DNA of 64,000 nucleotides from Nocardia sputorum (GCF_027924405.1 NZ_AP026978.1:1426001-1490000); one strand, 5' to 3'. Numbered from the stretch's first letter, positions 1-22,761 are shown. Numbers and translations: made by a program. Notes: generated by a model not told the origin, from the sequence alone.

Positions 1-259
1 CCGCCTGGATATTGGCGGGGCCGCTGGTGGTGTCGCCTTCCCAGTGCAGGCTGATCTTCGTGAAATAGCCCAGGTCGTCGGCCAATTCGACAGGATTCAC
101 CTGCCCGGTGGCGCCTTGATAGCGCAGCACGGTCTTGCCGTCGGCGGTCTTGGCGGGCGCGGACTCGCCGCAGCCGGTGAGCACGGACAGGCCGGTGAGC
201 ACCGCGACGGCGGCGGAGAGAGCGCGGGCGACGCGCCGGGAGGATGGGGGGAAAGGCAT
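1..259 (-). CDS. ABC transporter substrate-binding lipoprotein, 5' part only
   Basis: Only the first 86 residues lie in the window; the gene continues past base 1. The start is the ATG at 259. The N terminus has arginines (SSRR), a hydrophobic stretch and the lipobox LTGC with Cys at residue 30, so it is an exported lipoprotein. The mature part has the strand pattern and the segment VELADDLGYF at about residue 59-68, typical of the NMT1/SsuA/TauA group of periplasmic binding proteins for aliphatic sulfonates, nitrate or thiamine precursors. Family identity is inferred from this short stretch and the ligand cannot be told. The permease and ATPase genes would be expected beyond the left edge. 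Confidence 0.75.
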   Translation of the reverse strand, partial: MPFPPSSRRVARALSAAVAVLTGLSVLTGCGESAPAKTADGKTVLRYQGATGQVNPVELADDLGYFTKISLHWEGDTTSGPANIQA

Positions 260-1140
260 GGTTGTTCTTTCGAAGACGAGAAGACGCCGTGCATTTCGAT
301 GCCCGGCATCCGGCGACACCACAGCGGGAGCGATGCGGCGGTGGACGACCGCGCGGAGTGTGGTCGCCAGACCACGGCCGCGCTGCTTCAGCGGCAACAG
401 ATCCCGTGTGGAACGCGCATGAAGTCGACCGCGCGACGGCGGATCAATGCTGTTGCAGTCGACACTTCGAAACTTTCGTGAGCTGTGCTGGTGCGGCCGG
501 CGCCGGTGACTTTCAGCGCCTGCCTGGCAAACACTGTCCCGGTTCCCAGACCTGGGAGCAACAGTTCGACGCCGACTGCGTATAAACCTGTATTCCGGCG
601 GTTTATGACCATCCGGCCTGGCAGTGCGATAAATCGGCTCGATGACGGTCACACGGCATGATCGTTCGCACAGTCGCGCGTCCCCGCGACGACATCGTGC
701 GGCGCTCCTCGCCGATCCAGGTCGGGCCTGGCTATCGCACTGTGGTGCTAGCGGCCGGATTCGATTCGCCTGCCGTCCCGGTCCTCGCCGCGCAGGGGAG
801 GATGCCGACATTCCGGAACACCGGCGCGAGTTTTCCGGTGCTGAGAAGCGGCTTCGGTCACAGCGAGCCCTCGTGAGGTGATCATTCTCTCCGGAGCGAT
901 GTAAGCTGCAAGAGGACGTTTTCGTGTCCGTGCGATGTTGAGCCGAATGGTGCGGATTCCCGAGATCCGCGGCGACGACGAGAGGGAGGTGGGGTAGCGA
1001 TGCGCAGCGAACCTCCCAGTCGAAGGCCGCGCGGCGCCGCCCCTTCGCATTCCTGAGTCAGGTCGCGACGGCAGGGGCCGGCGCCCGCGGTGTGAATTCT
1101 CGAGCTCTCCGTTCACTCACGCATGTGCTGAGGTCCTCCC
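260..1140. other. Intergenic region between the binding protein and mgtE
   Basis: No convincing gene is seen in 881 bases; the open frames here have skewed composition and no family signature. It holds the upstream region of the lipoprotein (minus strand), a perfect 6-bp inverted repeat GTGGTC/GACCAC at 360-375 that could be an operator or hairpin, and from about 875 onward the structured leader of mgtE described separately. Confidence 0.6.
875..1017 (+). promoter_or_regulatory. Structured 5' leader of mgtE, possible magnesium-sensing RNA
   Basis: Three successive hairpins can be drawn in the mgtE leader: GGACG/TGTCC (914-929, last pair a wobble), GCGGAT/ATCCGC (952-970, 6 perfect pairs) and GGGAGGT/ACCTCCC (984-990 with 1011-1017, 7 perfect pairs). 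The 5' end (GTGAGGTGA, then CTCCGGAG, then CTGC) recalls loosely the opening of the M-box (ykoK) riboswitch, which commonly sits before mgtE. The resemblance is partial and judged by eye, so this is a candidate only. Confidence 0.35.
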
Positions 1141-2505
1141 ATGTCGCAGACCGACATCATCGAAGTACGTCCGACGCTGTCCGAATCCCTGCAGGACATC
1201 GTCGAAACCCGTCGCGTGGACGCCGCGCTGGACTGGCTCGGCAACCACCCGCCGCACGTCATCGCCGACCAGCTCGCCCGCATGGACGCGGTGCGGGCCG
1301 GGATGGCGTTCCGCCTGCTCGACAAGGATCTGGCGCTGGCCGTTTTCGAGGAACTCGAGCCGGTGGACCAGCAGCAGATCCTGCAAGGGCTGCGCGATCA
1401 GAGCTTCCGCGACCTGATCGAGGGCATGGCGCCCGACGACCGCGCCCGCATGCTGCGCGAAGCCCCCGCGAAGGTCGCCAAGAAGGCGCTGGCGGGCCTG
1501 AGTCCGCGTGAGCGGCGGATGACCGCGAGCCTGCTCGGTTATCCGGAGGGCTCCGCCGGTCAGTTCATGACGCCGGAGGTGGTGGCGCTGCCCCGCGACC
1601 TGACGGTGGCCGAAGCGCTCGGCATGGTGCGGGCCAAGGGCGGCAACGCCGAGACGGTGTACACGCTGCCGGTGGTGGACGCGGGCAGGCGGCTGACCGG
1701 CATCGTCGAACTGCGCGAACTGGTGCTCAGCAAGCCCGAGACGATGGTGTCGGAGCTGGTCGTCACCGAGCCCGCCTTCGCGCGGGCCACCGATTCCGCC
1801 GAGAAGGCCGCCCGCTTGATGCGCGAGACCAACGACATCAACCTGCCGGTGGTGGACAGCGAGGACCGGCTGGTCGGACTGCTCACCATCGACGACGCGG
1901 TCGAGGTGATCGAGGCGGCCGACAGCGAGGACGTCGCGCTCCAGGCGGGATCGGCGCCCTGGGAGGGCCACTACATGGCCGCCGGGGTGTTCCAGCTGGC
2001 CCGCTATCGGGCGCTGTGGCTGCTGCTGTTGCTGTTCGCGGCGACGCTGACGGTGAGCGTGACCGACTTCTTCGAAGGCACCCTGCAGCAGGCCGCGCAC
2101 CTGGCGCTGTTCATCCCGCTGCTGATCGGCGCGGGCGGCAACGCGGGCGCGCAGGCCGCCACCGCCTGCGTGCGCGCGGTGGCGGTCGGCGAGGTGCGGG
2201 CTTCGGACCTGTTGCGGGTGATCTGGCGGGAATGCCGGGTGGGGCTGGTGCTGGGCTCGCTGCTGGCGTCCGTGGGCCTGGCGATCGGCGCCCTGTTCGT
2301 CGGCCCGCGCATCGCCCTGGTCGTGGGCATCACCCTGGTGCTGATCTGCGGCTGGGCTGCCACCATCGGGGGCACCATGCCCCTGCTGGCCAAGAAACTG
2401 CGCATCGACCCCGCCGTCGTCTCCGCCCCGATGGTCACCACCCTGGTCGACGCCACCGGGCTGATCATCTATTTCACGACGGCGAAGCTGGTCCTCGGTA
2501 TCTGA
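1141..2505 (+). CDS. mgtE: MgtE-family magnesium transporter
   Basis: This 454-residue inner-membrane protein matches the MgtE layout and length. An N-terminal MgtE_N superhelical domain (about 35-135) is followed by two CBS domains (about 140-265, with the second-CBS text VVDSEDRLVGLLTIDDAVEV). A C-terminal block of five membrane helices runs from about 285 to the end, including the glycine-rich segment LLIGAGGNAGAQAAT that lines the ion pore. MgtE is a Mg2+-gated channel: the cytosolic N and CBS domains close the pore when intracellular Mg2+ is high. The ATG at 1141 follows AGGTCC and gives the family's normal N terminus. Transcription is monocistronic, convergent with the next gene; a hairpin-rich leader precedes it. 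Confidence 0.95.
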   Translation: MSQTDIIEVRPTLSESLQDIVETRRVDAALDWLGNHPPHVIADQLARMDAVRAGMAFRLLDKDLALAVFEELEPVDQQQILQGLRDQSFRDLIEGMAPDDRARMLREAPAKVAKKALAGLSPRERRMTASLLGYPEGSAGQFMTPEVVALPRDLTVAEALGMVRAKGGNAETVYTLPVVDAGRRLTGIVELRELVLSKPETMVSELVVTEPAFARATDSAEKAARLMRETNDINLPVVDSEDRLVGLLTIDDAVEVIEAADSEDVALQAGSAPWEGHYMAAGVFQLARYRALWLLLLLFAATLTVSVTDFFEGTLQQAAHLALFIPLLIGAGGNAGAQAATACVRAVAVGEVRASDLLRVIWRECRVGLVLGSLLASVGLAIGALFVGPRIALVVGITLVLICGWAATIGGTMPLLAKKLRIDPAVVSAPMVTTLVDATGLIIYFTTAKLVLGI

Positions 2506-2560
2506 GGGCGTCCTCGATGCCCGCGGCCCGCCGATCGAGCGAAGTGCGGTCGCCGGCCGC

Positions 2561-3520
2561 TCACGGGAACAGCGTCAAAGCTTGGCGCACAACCTCTTCG
2601 AGGGCCGCGTCATCCTTTCCGGTGAGGGAGATGGCCGGTAGGCGCGGCCCGAGCGGATTGCGATTGCCGGTCTCGAGCGGCTGACCCACCGCGACGTTGT
2701 AGAACCGCAGTTCGTCCTGGGCATCTCGGTAGACGGTGCGGTTACCGACGGTGAACGCCGGAGCGCCCGAGGTGACCAGCGACTCCGCGCTGTATTCGTA
2801 CGCGAGACGGATCTCGTCGCCGCGATGGACGAACGTGCAGCTGGAGACTCCTTGCTGCGCAGGCTCGGCCCCGACGCCGAGCTTCGGCAGGACCGCGCAG
2901 GGGTCGGCGCCGGTCAGCACCGTGGTGATCGTTTCCGCCGCACTGCCCTGCCGCGGTTCCTTCTTCCATTCGGAGACCGCCGTGCTGATCAGTGACTCGG
3001 CGATCGGACATGGCTCGACCCCCAGCGGGGTGTTCACCGACAGGCCGATCGCGGCGGACGAAGGAAACCGTGCCATGGCCGAGCACGAGCGCTGGACGAG
3101 TTGCCCGGCTTGCTCGGCGCTCAGCGTGTCCTTGTCCGCCAGCACGTGGACGCTCACGTCGCCGAGCCGTTCGGTCGTACCCCGCTGGTTCTGCACTTCC
3201 GGCGCAGGTCCGGCCATGGTCCAGCGGACGGTCTTCCCCTTGTAGCGTTCCGAGCTGTCGAGTTCGGCCTTGCACGAGTTCAGCCCGTCGGTGCCGACGC
3301 TGAGCACCTGACCGACCTCGGTCAATTCGGCTCGCGGCAGCAGCGCGCAAGTGTCCATCGCACGCATCCGGCGCAGCACTTCCAGACGCTGGTCGTCGGT
3401 CTGCGGCACGGTGGACCAGAACGATCCGTCACCGGTCTGCGAAACCGCCGCCGGACTGTCGTCCTGACATGCGGCAGCGGTCAACAGCACCGCCGCGATC
3501 AGAGCCAGCCGTCGGTACAT
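2561..3520 (-). CDS. Lipoprotein with two DUF3558-like modules
   Basis: The start at 3520 (MYRRLAL...) is chosen over upstream in-frame codons because it begins a classic lipoprotein signal with lipobox TAAC (Cys at residue 18). The 319-residue product carries two similar halves, each with a DxCALLP-type motif (DTCALLP near residue 55 and DPCAVLP near 208) and later cysteines, the hallmark of the actinobacterial DUF3558 lipoproteins. It is predicted to be anchored on the outer face of the cytoplasmic membrane. No enzymatic function is known for this family. It is convergent with mgtE (55-base gap) and separated from nrdF by a strong hairpin terminator, so it is probably transcribed alone. Confidence 0.8.
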   Translation of the reverse strand: MYRRLALIAAVLLTAAACQDDSPAAVSQTGDGSFWSTVPQTDDQRLEVLRRMRAMDTCALLPRAELTEVGQVLSVGTDGLNSCKAELDSSERYKGKTVRWTMAGPAPEVQNQRGTTERLGDVSVHVLADKDTLSAEQAGQLVQRSCSAMARFPSSAAIGLSVNTPLGVEPCPIAESLISTAVSEWKKEPRQGSAAETITTVLTGADPCAVLPKLGVGAEPAQQGVSSCTFVHRGDEIRLAYEYSAESLVTSGAPAFTVGNRTVYRDAQDELRFYNVAVGQPLETGNRNPLGPRLPAISLTGKDDAALEEVVRQALTLFP

Positions 3521-3594
3521 CGAAATCCCCCTCGTCGGATTTGAATGCTCTACAGCACAGAGTCTTTCACGCCGGGTCGGCGAACCAAGACAAG

Positions 3595-3625
3595 GCTGGG
3601 GCCCGGCATGACCGCCGGGCCCAGC
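3595..3625 (-). terminator. Hairpin terminator of nrdF
   Basis: A 12-bp stem (GCTGGGCCCGGC type, one bulged G) with the six-base loop ATGACC lies 22 bases past the nrdF stop. No U-tract follows, which is usual for actinobacterial terminators. Confidence 0.75.
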
Positions 3626-3647
3626 ACGCTTCACCCCAACCGACGGC

Positions 3648-4643
<996 letters not shown>

Positions 4644-4665
4644 TCACGGAATGTCTACCCTGGGG

Positions 4666-4681
4666 ACACTACTCCTAGTGG
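4666..4681 (-). promoter_or_regulatory. NrdR box, proximal copy
   Basis: ACACTACTCCTAGTGG matches 11 of 16 positions of the NrdR consensus (acaCwAtATaTwGtgt). It lies 56 bases upstream of the nrdF ATG and exactly 32 bases from the second copy, the spacing (about three helical turns) at which NrdR boxes normally come in pairs. Confidence 0.65.
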
Positions 4682-4697
4682 CTGACATGTCCGGTTA

Positions 4698-4713
4698 GCA
4701 CAACACCTTGTGT
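4698..4713 (-). promoter_or_regulatory. NrdR box, distal copy
   Basis: GCACAACACCTTGTGT matches 12 of 16 positions of the NrdR consensus and is an inverted repeat (CACAA/TTGTG). A 16-base gap separates it from the proximal box. Confidence 0.65.
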
Positions 4714-5158
4714 CGCCGCGACGCGCGTCCACTGGGCGAAAGAACGCCGGGACGCGCCGCGCGCGGCCCCCTATTGTGCGGCACACGTCCTTGCGGGACT
4801 ACATCGGCACCGGCGGCGGTGTTGCTCCCGGAATGTTTGCCAAGTGGTGGCCGATGGGCCGGGGCCGACGTGTCGGCAGTGCGGCACACAGGCGCGGACG
4901 CCCCCTGCCGCGCGGCCGCGAAAGCGTTGCCGGGCTCGCCGATCCGTCTTTTTCCCGGCGCGCCGGATCGCCCGCAGTGCCGCATGTCACCGGCGGCCGA
5001 GGACGATCCGGCGGACGTGTCGCGTCGTCGTGCGCCTGCCCCGCGCGCCCACCCGCACCGATCCGACCCGGGGAGCGGCTACGTGGGGCGGTACAGGCAA
5101 CTGGCGGTCGATGACGCCCCTGCGCGCGCCTCGCCCAGGCCGCGACGCGCACAGCCGG
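4714..5158. other. Intergenic region upstream of nrdF
   Basis: Very GC-rich sequence between the NrdR boxes and the end of the dioxygenase-like gene. Open frames exist on both strands but none has a recognisable family, a ribosome-binding site or consistent codon use. I see no supported gene here. Confidence 0.5.
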
Positions 5159-6130
5159 TCACCGTGGAGGCCTGCCACCGGGCGCGCCTCCGGGCGGCCG
5201 AGCGCCGGGCGGCGGTCCGGAACCGTTGCCGGACTGCGTGTTCTGTGACTTCTCGGCGACGCCCACGGTCAGCGCGACGCGCAGGCCCGAAGACGGCGCG
5301 CCCGTCACGGTGGCCAGTTCCGCGTCCCAGCCGTCGCCGAAGACGTTGTCGGAGGCCAGCGTGACCTGCGCCAGATTGCCGACGCTGCGCGCGTAGCCGG
5401 AGTCGTAGGCGAACACCGACTCGCAGGTGTCCTGCGGCAGCGCGATCTGCGAGGTGAGCCGGGCGTTCCGGCCCGCGACCGCGGTCTCCAGCGAGTCGTA
5501 GACCTCGAAATGGATGTGCGGCCACCGGCCCGAGTAGCAGGCGGGGAAGATGGACGTGAAGGTCACCTTGCCGTCGGCGTCGGCCACTTGCACGCCGCGC
5601 AGATAGTTCTGCTCGGTGACGCCGTCGCTGTAGAGCGAGTAATTGCCGTCCCGGTCGCAGTGCCATACGTACAGCGCCATGCCCTTCCCCGCCGCACCGC
5701 TCGCGGCCAGGTCGCGCAAGGTGAGCTCGAGCGTCATCGGGACGCCCTGTGCGACGCCGGAGTAGGAGCCGAACGAACGGGTGATGTCGCTGCGCACCAC
5801 GCCGGACTCGACGAGGATATTGGGCCCGTTGGACCCGTCGCCCGGGTACGGTCCCGCGGTCTCCTGCGGGGCGGCGGTCGCGCCGCCGGATTGCGCGGTC
5901 GTCGCGGAGGCGGTCGTGGTCGTGGGCGTCGTGTCGTTCGATCCCGACGCGCAGCCTGCCGCGACCGCCGCCGCGCCGGCGGTCGCGAGGGAGAACAGCG
6001 CGCGGCGCCGGGACATCAGCACCTCCATGTCGTGTGCCAGGCCGAGATCGTGCTCGTGCGCCCCTTCGTGTCGTGCGCCCACTGGCTGTGCCTTTCGTTC
6101 GTCGAGATCGTCCTCCGCGACGGTAGGCAT
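5159..6130 (-). CDS. Exported intradiol ring-cleavage dioxygenase-like lipoprotein
   Basis: The 323-residue protein has an N-terminal segment ending in SRRRALFSLATAG followed by AAGC, a twin-arginine-type signal with a lipobox. I keep the upstream start at 6130 because family members normally carry about 40 residues (here including HDLGLAHDMEVL) before the SRRR motif. The mature region is the beta-sandwich of protocatechuate/catechol intradiol dioxygenases. Candidate Fe(III) ligands are the tyrosine in NYSLYSDG, that in ACYSGRW and the histidines in PHIHFEVY. The tail is Pro/Gly-rich. Secreted members are widespread in actinobacteria and their substrates are mostly unknown. It lies 51 bases after the exporter permease on the same strand, so it may be the last gene of the NRPS operon. 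Confidence 0.85.
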   Translation of the reverse strand: MPTVAEDDLDERKAQPVGARHEGAHEHDLGLAHDMEVLMSRRRALFSLATAGAAAVAAGCASGSNDTTPTTTTASATTAQSGGATAAPQETAGPYPGDGSNGPNILVESGVVRSDITRSFGSYSGVAQGVPMTLELTLRDLAASGAAGKGMALYVWHCDRDGNYSLYSDGVTEQNYLRGVQVADADGKVTFTSIFPACYSGRWPHIHFEVYDSLETAVAGRNARLTSQIALPQDTCESVFAYDSGYARSVGNLAQVTLASDNVFGDGWDAELATVTGAPSSGLRVALTVGVAEKSQNTQSGNGSGPPPGARPPGGAPGGRPPR

Positions 6131-6181
6131 GGGCGCTCGTGACCGGCTGGGTCCGCGCTGGGAGTTCGCTGTGACCGGGGC

Positions 6182-7003
6182 TCAGCGCCTGCTGGCCCGG
6201 CGATAGCCGATGGTCGCGGGCACCGCGAAGAGCACGATCGCGCCGAGCGACCAGACGACGGTGAGCGTGAGCGGTCGCGCGAGCGGTCCGCCGAAAGCGA
6301 GCGCGCGCATCGCGTCGACCCCCACCGACATGGGCTGGTTGTGGACCACCGGCTGGATCCACTTCGGGAAGGCCACCAGCGGGACGAAGCCGGTGCTGAA
6401 GAACATCATCAGCGATGTGAGGATGGTGATGCCCTCGACCAGCGTCGATTTCGCCGTGAACACCGCGACGGAGGTGACGATGGTGGCGAAGGCGAGGCCG
6501 AACAGGACCGGCAGGAACAGGAAGGCGATCGCCGCCGCGACGCCTTGGTGGAACCGGAAACCCAGTACCGAGCCCACCAGGACGACCGCGAGGGTGCAGA
6601 CGAAGATGCGGCAGCCCTCGGCGAGCACCCGAGAAGCCAGACCGGAAGCGCGGTGCACGGGCAGCACCCAGAAGCGGGCGAGCAGACCCGCGTCGCGTTC
6701 GCGGCCGAGCAGCACGCCCCCCGCCACCGCCCCGGACAGCGCGCCCACCAGGGCGACCATGGGTACCGAGCCGTACAGCGCGCTCTCACCCGTGAACTTC
6801 TGGATCTGCCCGCCGATCACGGTGTTCAGCATGATCAGCAGCAGGCAGGGGATGATCAGCGTCTCCAGCAGCGTGACCGGATTACGCGCCCAGCGCAGCA
6901 GCAGGCGCTGGGTCTGGATCAGCGTGTGCGCGACCAGCGCCGACACCGACACTTCCGAGCCGGTCCATGATTCGTGCCCGCGATCCGCCAGCAGCGCCAT
7001 CAT
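6182..7003 (-). CDS. ABC-2 type exporter permease (DrrC-like)
   Basis: The product has 273 residues with six predicted membrane helices and the ABC-2 fold of the DrrB/DrrC family (SALVAHTLIQTQRLLLRWARNP at the N terminus, NQPMSVGVDAMRAL near the C terminus; both split here only for description). The ATG at 7003 overlaps the TGA of the upstream permease as ATGA, which fixes the start and implies coupled translation. Together with the next two genes it would form an ATP-driven exporter, most simply for the NRPS product. It is similar in size (273 residues) and motif content to its neighbour, so the two permeases are paralogues forming a heterodimer. Confidence 0.9.
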   Translation of the reverse strand: MMALLADRGHESWTGSEVSVSALVAHTLIQTQRLLLRWARNPVTLLETLIIPCLLLIMLNTVIGGQIQKFTGESALYGSVPMVALVGALSGAVAGGVLLGRERDAGLLARFWVLPVHRASGLASRVLAEGCRIFVCTLAVVLVGSVLGFRFHQGVAAAIAFLFLPVLFGLAFATIVTSVAVFTAKSTLVEGITILTSLMMFFSTGFVPLVAFPKWIQPVVHNQPMSVGVDAMRALAFGGPLARPLTLTVVWSLGAIVLFAVPATIGYRRASRR

Positions 7004-7821
7004 GCCCTCCTCGAGCTCAGCCGGATCGACAGCGGAACGCAGACGACCAGGATGCCGAGCGCCCACGCCAGCGGCGGCCCCAGCAGCGACAGACTCAACT
7101 GGCCCGCGTTCGGTCCGCTGTCACCGGCGAACGCGCGCAACGCGATGGCCCACTGGGACACCGGCTGATTGCGCACGAACGGCTGGACCCAGGCCGGGAA
7201 CTGGCCGGCGGGCGCGATCCCGGTGGACAGCATGCCGAAGATCAACGGCGGCAGCACCAGCGCCTGCGCGGTCGCCTCGGGATTGCGCGACACGGTGCCG
7301 ATGACGTCCCCGCCCCAGATCAGCGCGAGCCCGATGAGCAGCGAGAACAACACGAAGCCGATCGTCTCCGCGGTCCCGAGATAGAAGCGGAATCCGATGA
7401 CGTGGCCGCAGATCAACGCGGTGATCAACCCGATGGCCAAGCGGAAGACGCTGCCGGACAGGCGCGCCGTCACCGGTACCAGCGGGCCGATCGGCATCGA
7501 GCCGAAGCGCCGGTTGAGCCCGGCGACGGAGTCGGTGGCGGCGCGGAAGGCCGCCGAGACGGCGGTGAACGCGGCGGCCTGCAGCACGACCAGCGGCATC
7601 ATGTACTGCGCGTAACTGCTGAATCCGGTGCCGATGACAGTCATGATCGTCTTCAGCGGAATGTAGAAACTGGCGGTGAACGTGGCGGGCGCCAGCACCG
7701 AGGTGAGCACCTCGCCGCTCTGCACCGACGGCACGATCAACCGGGTGGTCAGCACCCACCACTGTTGTGGCCGCAGCGGCGCCGCCCGGGTCTGGCTCAG
7801 CCAGGTCGCCGCCGCCGTCAC
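7000..7821 (-). CDS. ABC-2 type exporter permease (DrrB-like)
   Basis: The 273-residue membrane protein is the partner permease. It begins at the GTG at 7821, which overlaps the stop of the ATPase gene as GTGA. The N terminus contains a soluble segment (SQTRAAPLRPQQWWVLTTR) before six hydrophobic helices; the motif NQPVSQWAIALRAF near residue 220 matches NQPMSVGVDAMRAL of the other permease. The family includes daunorubicin (Drr) and glycopeptidolipid/PDIM exporters in actinobacteria. The substrate is inferred from context only. Confidence 0.9.
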   Translation of the reverse strand: MTAAATWLSQTRAAPLRPQQWWVLTTRLIVPSVQSGEVLTSVLAPATFTASFYIPLKTIMTVIGTGFSSYAQYMMPLVVLQAAAFTAVSAAFRAATDSVAGLNRRFGSMPIGPLVPVTARLSGSVFRLAIGLITALICGHVIGFRFYLGTAETIGFVLFSLLIGLALIWGGDVIGTVSRNPEATAQALVLPPLIFGMLSTGIAPAGQFPAWVQPFVRNQPVSQWAIALRAFAGDSGPNAGQLSLSLLGPPLAWALGILVVCVPLSIRLSSRRA

Positions 7822-8800
7822 GAGACGACCTCCGGGCGCGAGAAGTCCTCCGTGGTCGCCAGATGCCCGGTGAGCTGGAGGAATACGTCGTCGAGCGAGG
7901 GGCGGCGCAGCGCGACGTCCACGAGGTCGACGCCCGCGCTGTCCAGCCGGCGCAGCGCCTCCAGCAGTGTCTTCGAACCGTCCGGGGCGGGTATGGCGAT
8001 CCGGTCGGAATCCGGGCCGAGCGCGTCCCGATTCTCCCGGGGCAGCAGCGAACCCAGGGCGGCGGCGATGGCGGGCAGGTCCTTCAGGTTCAGCGGCACC
8101 ACCTCGCAGTAGCTGCCGCCGGTGCGCGCCTTCAGTTCGTCGGCGGTGCCTTCGGCGATCACCTTGCCGTGATCGATGACGATGATCCGGTCGCTGAGCG
8201 CGTCGGCCTCCTCCAGGTACTGGGTGGTGAGCAGGGTGGTGATGCCGGCCTTCTTGAAGCCGGAGACCAGATCCCACACCCCTTGCCTGCTGCGCGGATC
8301 CAGCCCGGTGGTCGGCTCGTCCAGGAACACCACGTCGGGCCGGACGACCAGGCCGCAGGCGATGTCGATCCGCCTGCGCATGCCGCCGGAGTAGGTGCCG
8401 ACCTTGCGGGCCGCCGCGCGCTCCAGATCGAACTCGGCCAGCAGTTCGTCCGCGCGGGCGCGGGCGGCGCGCTTGCGCAAGCCCATCAGCCTGCCGAACA
8501 TCACCAGGTTCTCGTAGCCGCTGAGCATGTCGTCCAGCGCGGCGTACTGCCCGGTCAGCATGATGCTGCGGCGCACCGCCGCGGGCTCGGCCACCACGTC
8601 GTGCCCGGCGACGGTGGCGCGGCCGCGGTCCGGCCGGATCAGCGTCGACAGGACGTTCACCGTCGTGGTCTTGCCCGCGCCGTTCGGTCCGAGGATGCCG
8701 AGCACCTCGCCCGGCTCCGCCGCGAAATCCACTCCGCGCAACGCTTTCACCGTGCCGAAGGATTTCTCGATCCCTTCGACGACGACCCCTAGGTCGGAAT

Positions 8801-8804
<4 letters not shown>
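7818..8804 (-). CDS. ABC exporter ATP-binding protein (DrrA-like)
   Basis: A cytoplasmic ATPase of 328 residues with Walker [11 protein letters not shown] (about residue 39), signature [10 protein letters not shown] (about 138), Walker [13 protein letters not shown] and H-loop replaced by Q in [10 protein letters not shown], as is usual for DrrA-type proteins. The C-terminal 90 residues form the DrrA extension ending in a DVFLQLTGH motif. The ATG at 8804 overlaps the NRPS stop (ATGA) and lies behind GGGAGG, so its translation is coupled to the NRPS. It powers the two permeases downstream. Confidence 0.95.
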
Positions 8805-22102
<13,298 letters not shown>

Positions 22103-22251
22103 GACGTGTCCTACGTTCTGACCGCGGTCGGGCTATCCGGCAATGACCGCCCGTAGCCACCGCGGTAGCGGTAGTACCTGCCGCCGCACAGCACGCGGCA
22201 ACTCAATTCTGAACCGGCGCGGCCGGCGCTGCGGGGGTATTGCGCACACTG

Positions 22252-22281
22252 CGCGACCCGAACATCACTGTTCGGGTCGCG
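22252..22281 (-). terminator. 13-bp perfect hairpin between the half A-domain gene and the NRPS
   Basis: CGCGACCCGAACA (22252-22264) pairs perfectly with TGTTCGGGTCGCG (22269-22281) around the loop TCAC. It lies about 20 bases past the stop of the upstream small gene and 150 bases before the NRPS start. It should act as a terminator or attenuator, so the NRPS may have its own promoter or be expressed through conditional read-through. Confidence 0.7.
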
Positions 22282-22299
22282 GGGGACGGACATGCCCGG

Positions 22300-22761
22300 T
22301 CAGGCGGTCTTCGGAAGCAGATCCAGATCGGCCGCGCGCAGCGGCGCGGCGGAACTGGCCAGGTAGCGCTGCAAGGTGGAGCGCTCGTCCAGCACCAGCC
22401 AGGTGATCTCGTCCGCGCGCTCCGGCTGCTGATCCTTGGTGGTGACGCCCACCGGGGTGCCGAGCGCGTAGGAGCGGTCGTCGGTGACCGGGACGGTGAT
22501 GGCGCCGATCTTGGTGGCGGCCCGCTCGGCCACCACGGACTCGATCGGCTGGTCGATCGCGACCGCGACGCGGGTGCCCGGTCCCGCGCCGATGGCCAGC
22601 AGCAGCCGGGCGAGGCGGTTGGACCAGCGATCGAGTTCGGCGTAGGTGAGGTCGCAATCGGCGGCGGACGCCACGACCGCTTGCGGATCGACCCCGGCGA
22701 CGGACTGCGCTTGCGGCAGGACGTACAGGTTGTCGGCGAGCGAATCGGTCAGCGTGTGCAT
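22300..22761 (-). CDS. Orphan N-terminal fragment of an adenylation (AMP-binding) domain
   Basis: The 153-residue product corresponds to the first third of an NRPS adenylation domain. It has the A1-like segment LTYAELDRWSNRLARLLL (about 41-58) and the A2-like region ending AATKIGAITVPV, then runs to the linker (ITWLVLDERSTL) that in the adjacent NRPS precedes core motif A3. It stops just before the phosphate-binding A3 motif, so it cannot be a working adenylating enzyme. It has an intact start (ATG at 22761, behind GAGG with a long spacer) and no internal stops. It may be a decayed module or a maintained accessory/regulatory protein. It lies between fecB and the NRPS on the same strand. Confidence 0.75.
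   Translation of the reverse strand: MHTLTDSLADNLYVLPQAQSVAGVDPQAVVASAADCDLTYAELDRWSNRLARLLLAIGAGPGTRVAVAIDQPIESVVAERAATKIGAITVPVTDDRSYALGTPVGVTTKDQQPERADEITWLVLDERSTLQRYLASSAAPLRAADLDLLPKTA

Noticed and set aside
4708..5364. Several open frames upstream of nrdF
   Set aside because: Both strands are open with Arg/Pro-rich translations, no start signal and no family. They also overlap the end of the dioxygenase gene.
22111..22293. 60-codon frame between the half A-domain gene and the NRPS as a gene
   Set aside because: No ribosome-binding site, and it overlaps the 13-bp hairpin. Kept only as a low-interest leader-peptide idea.
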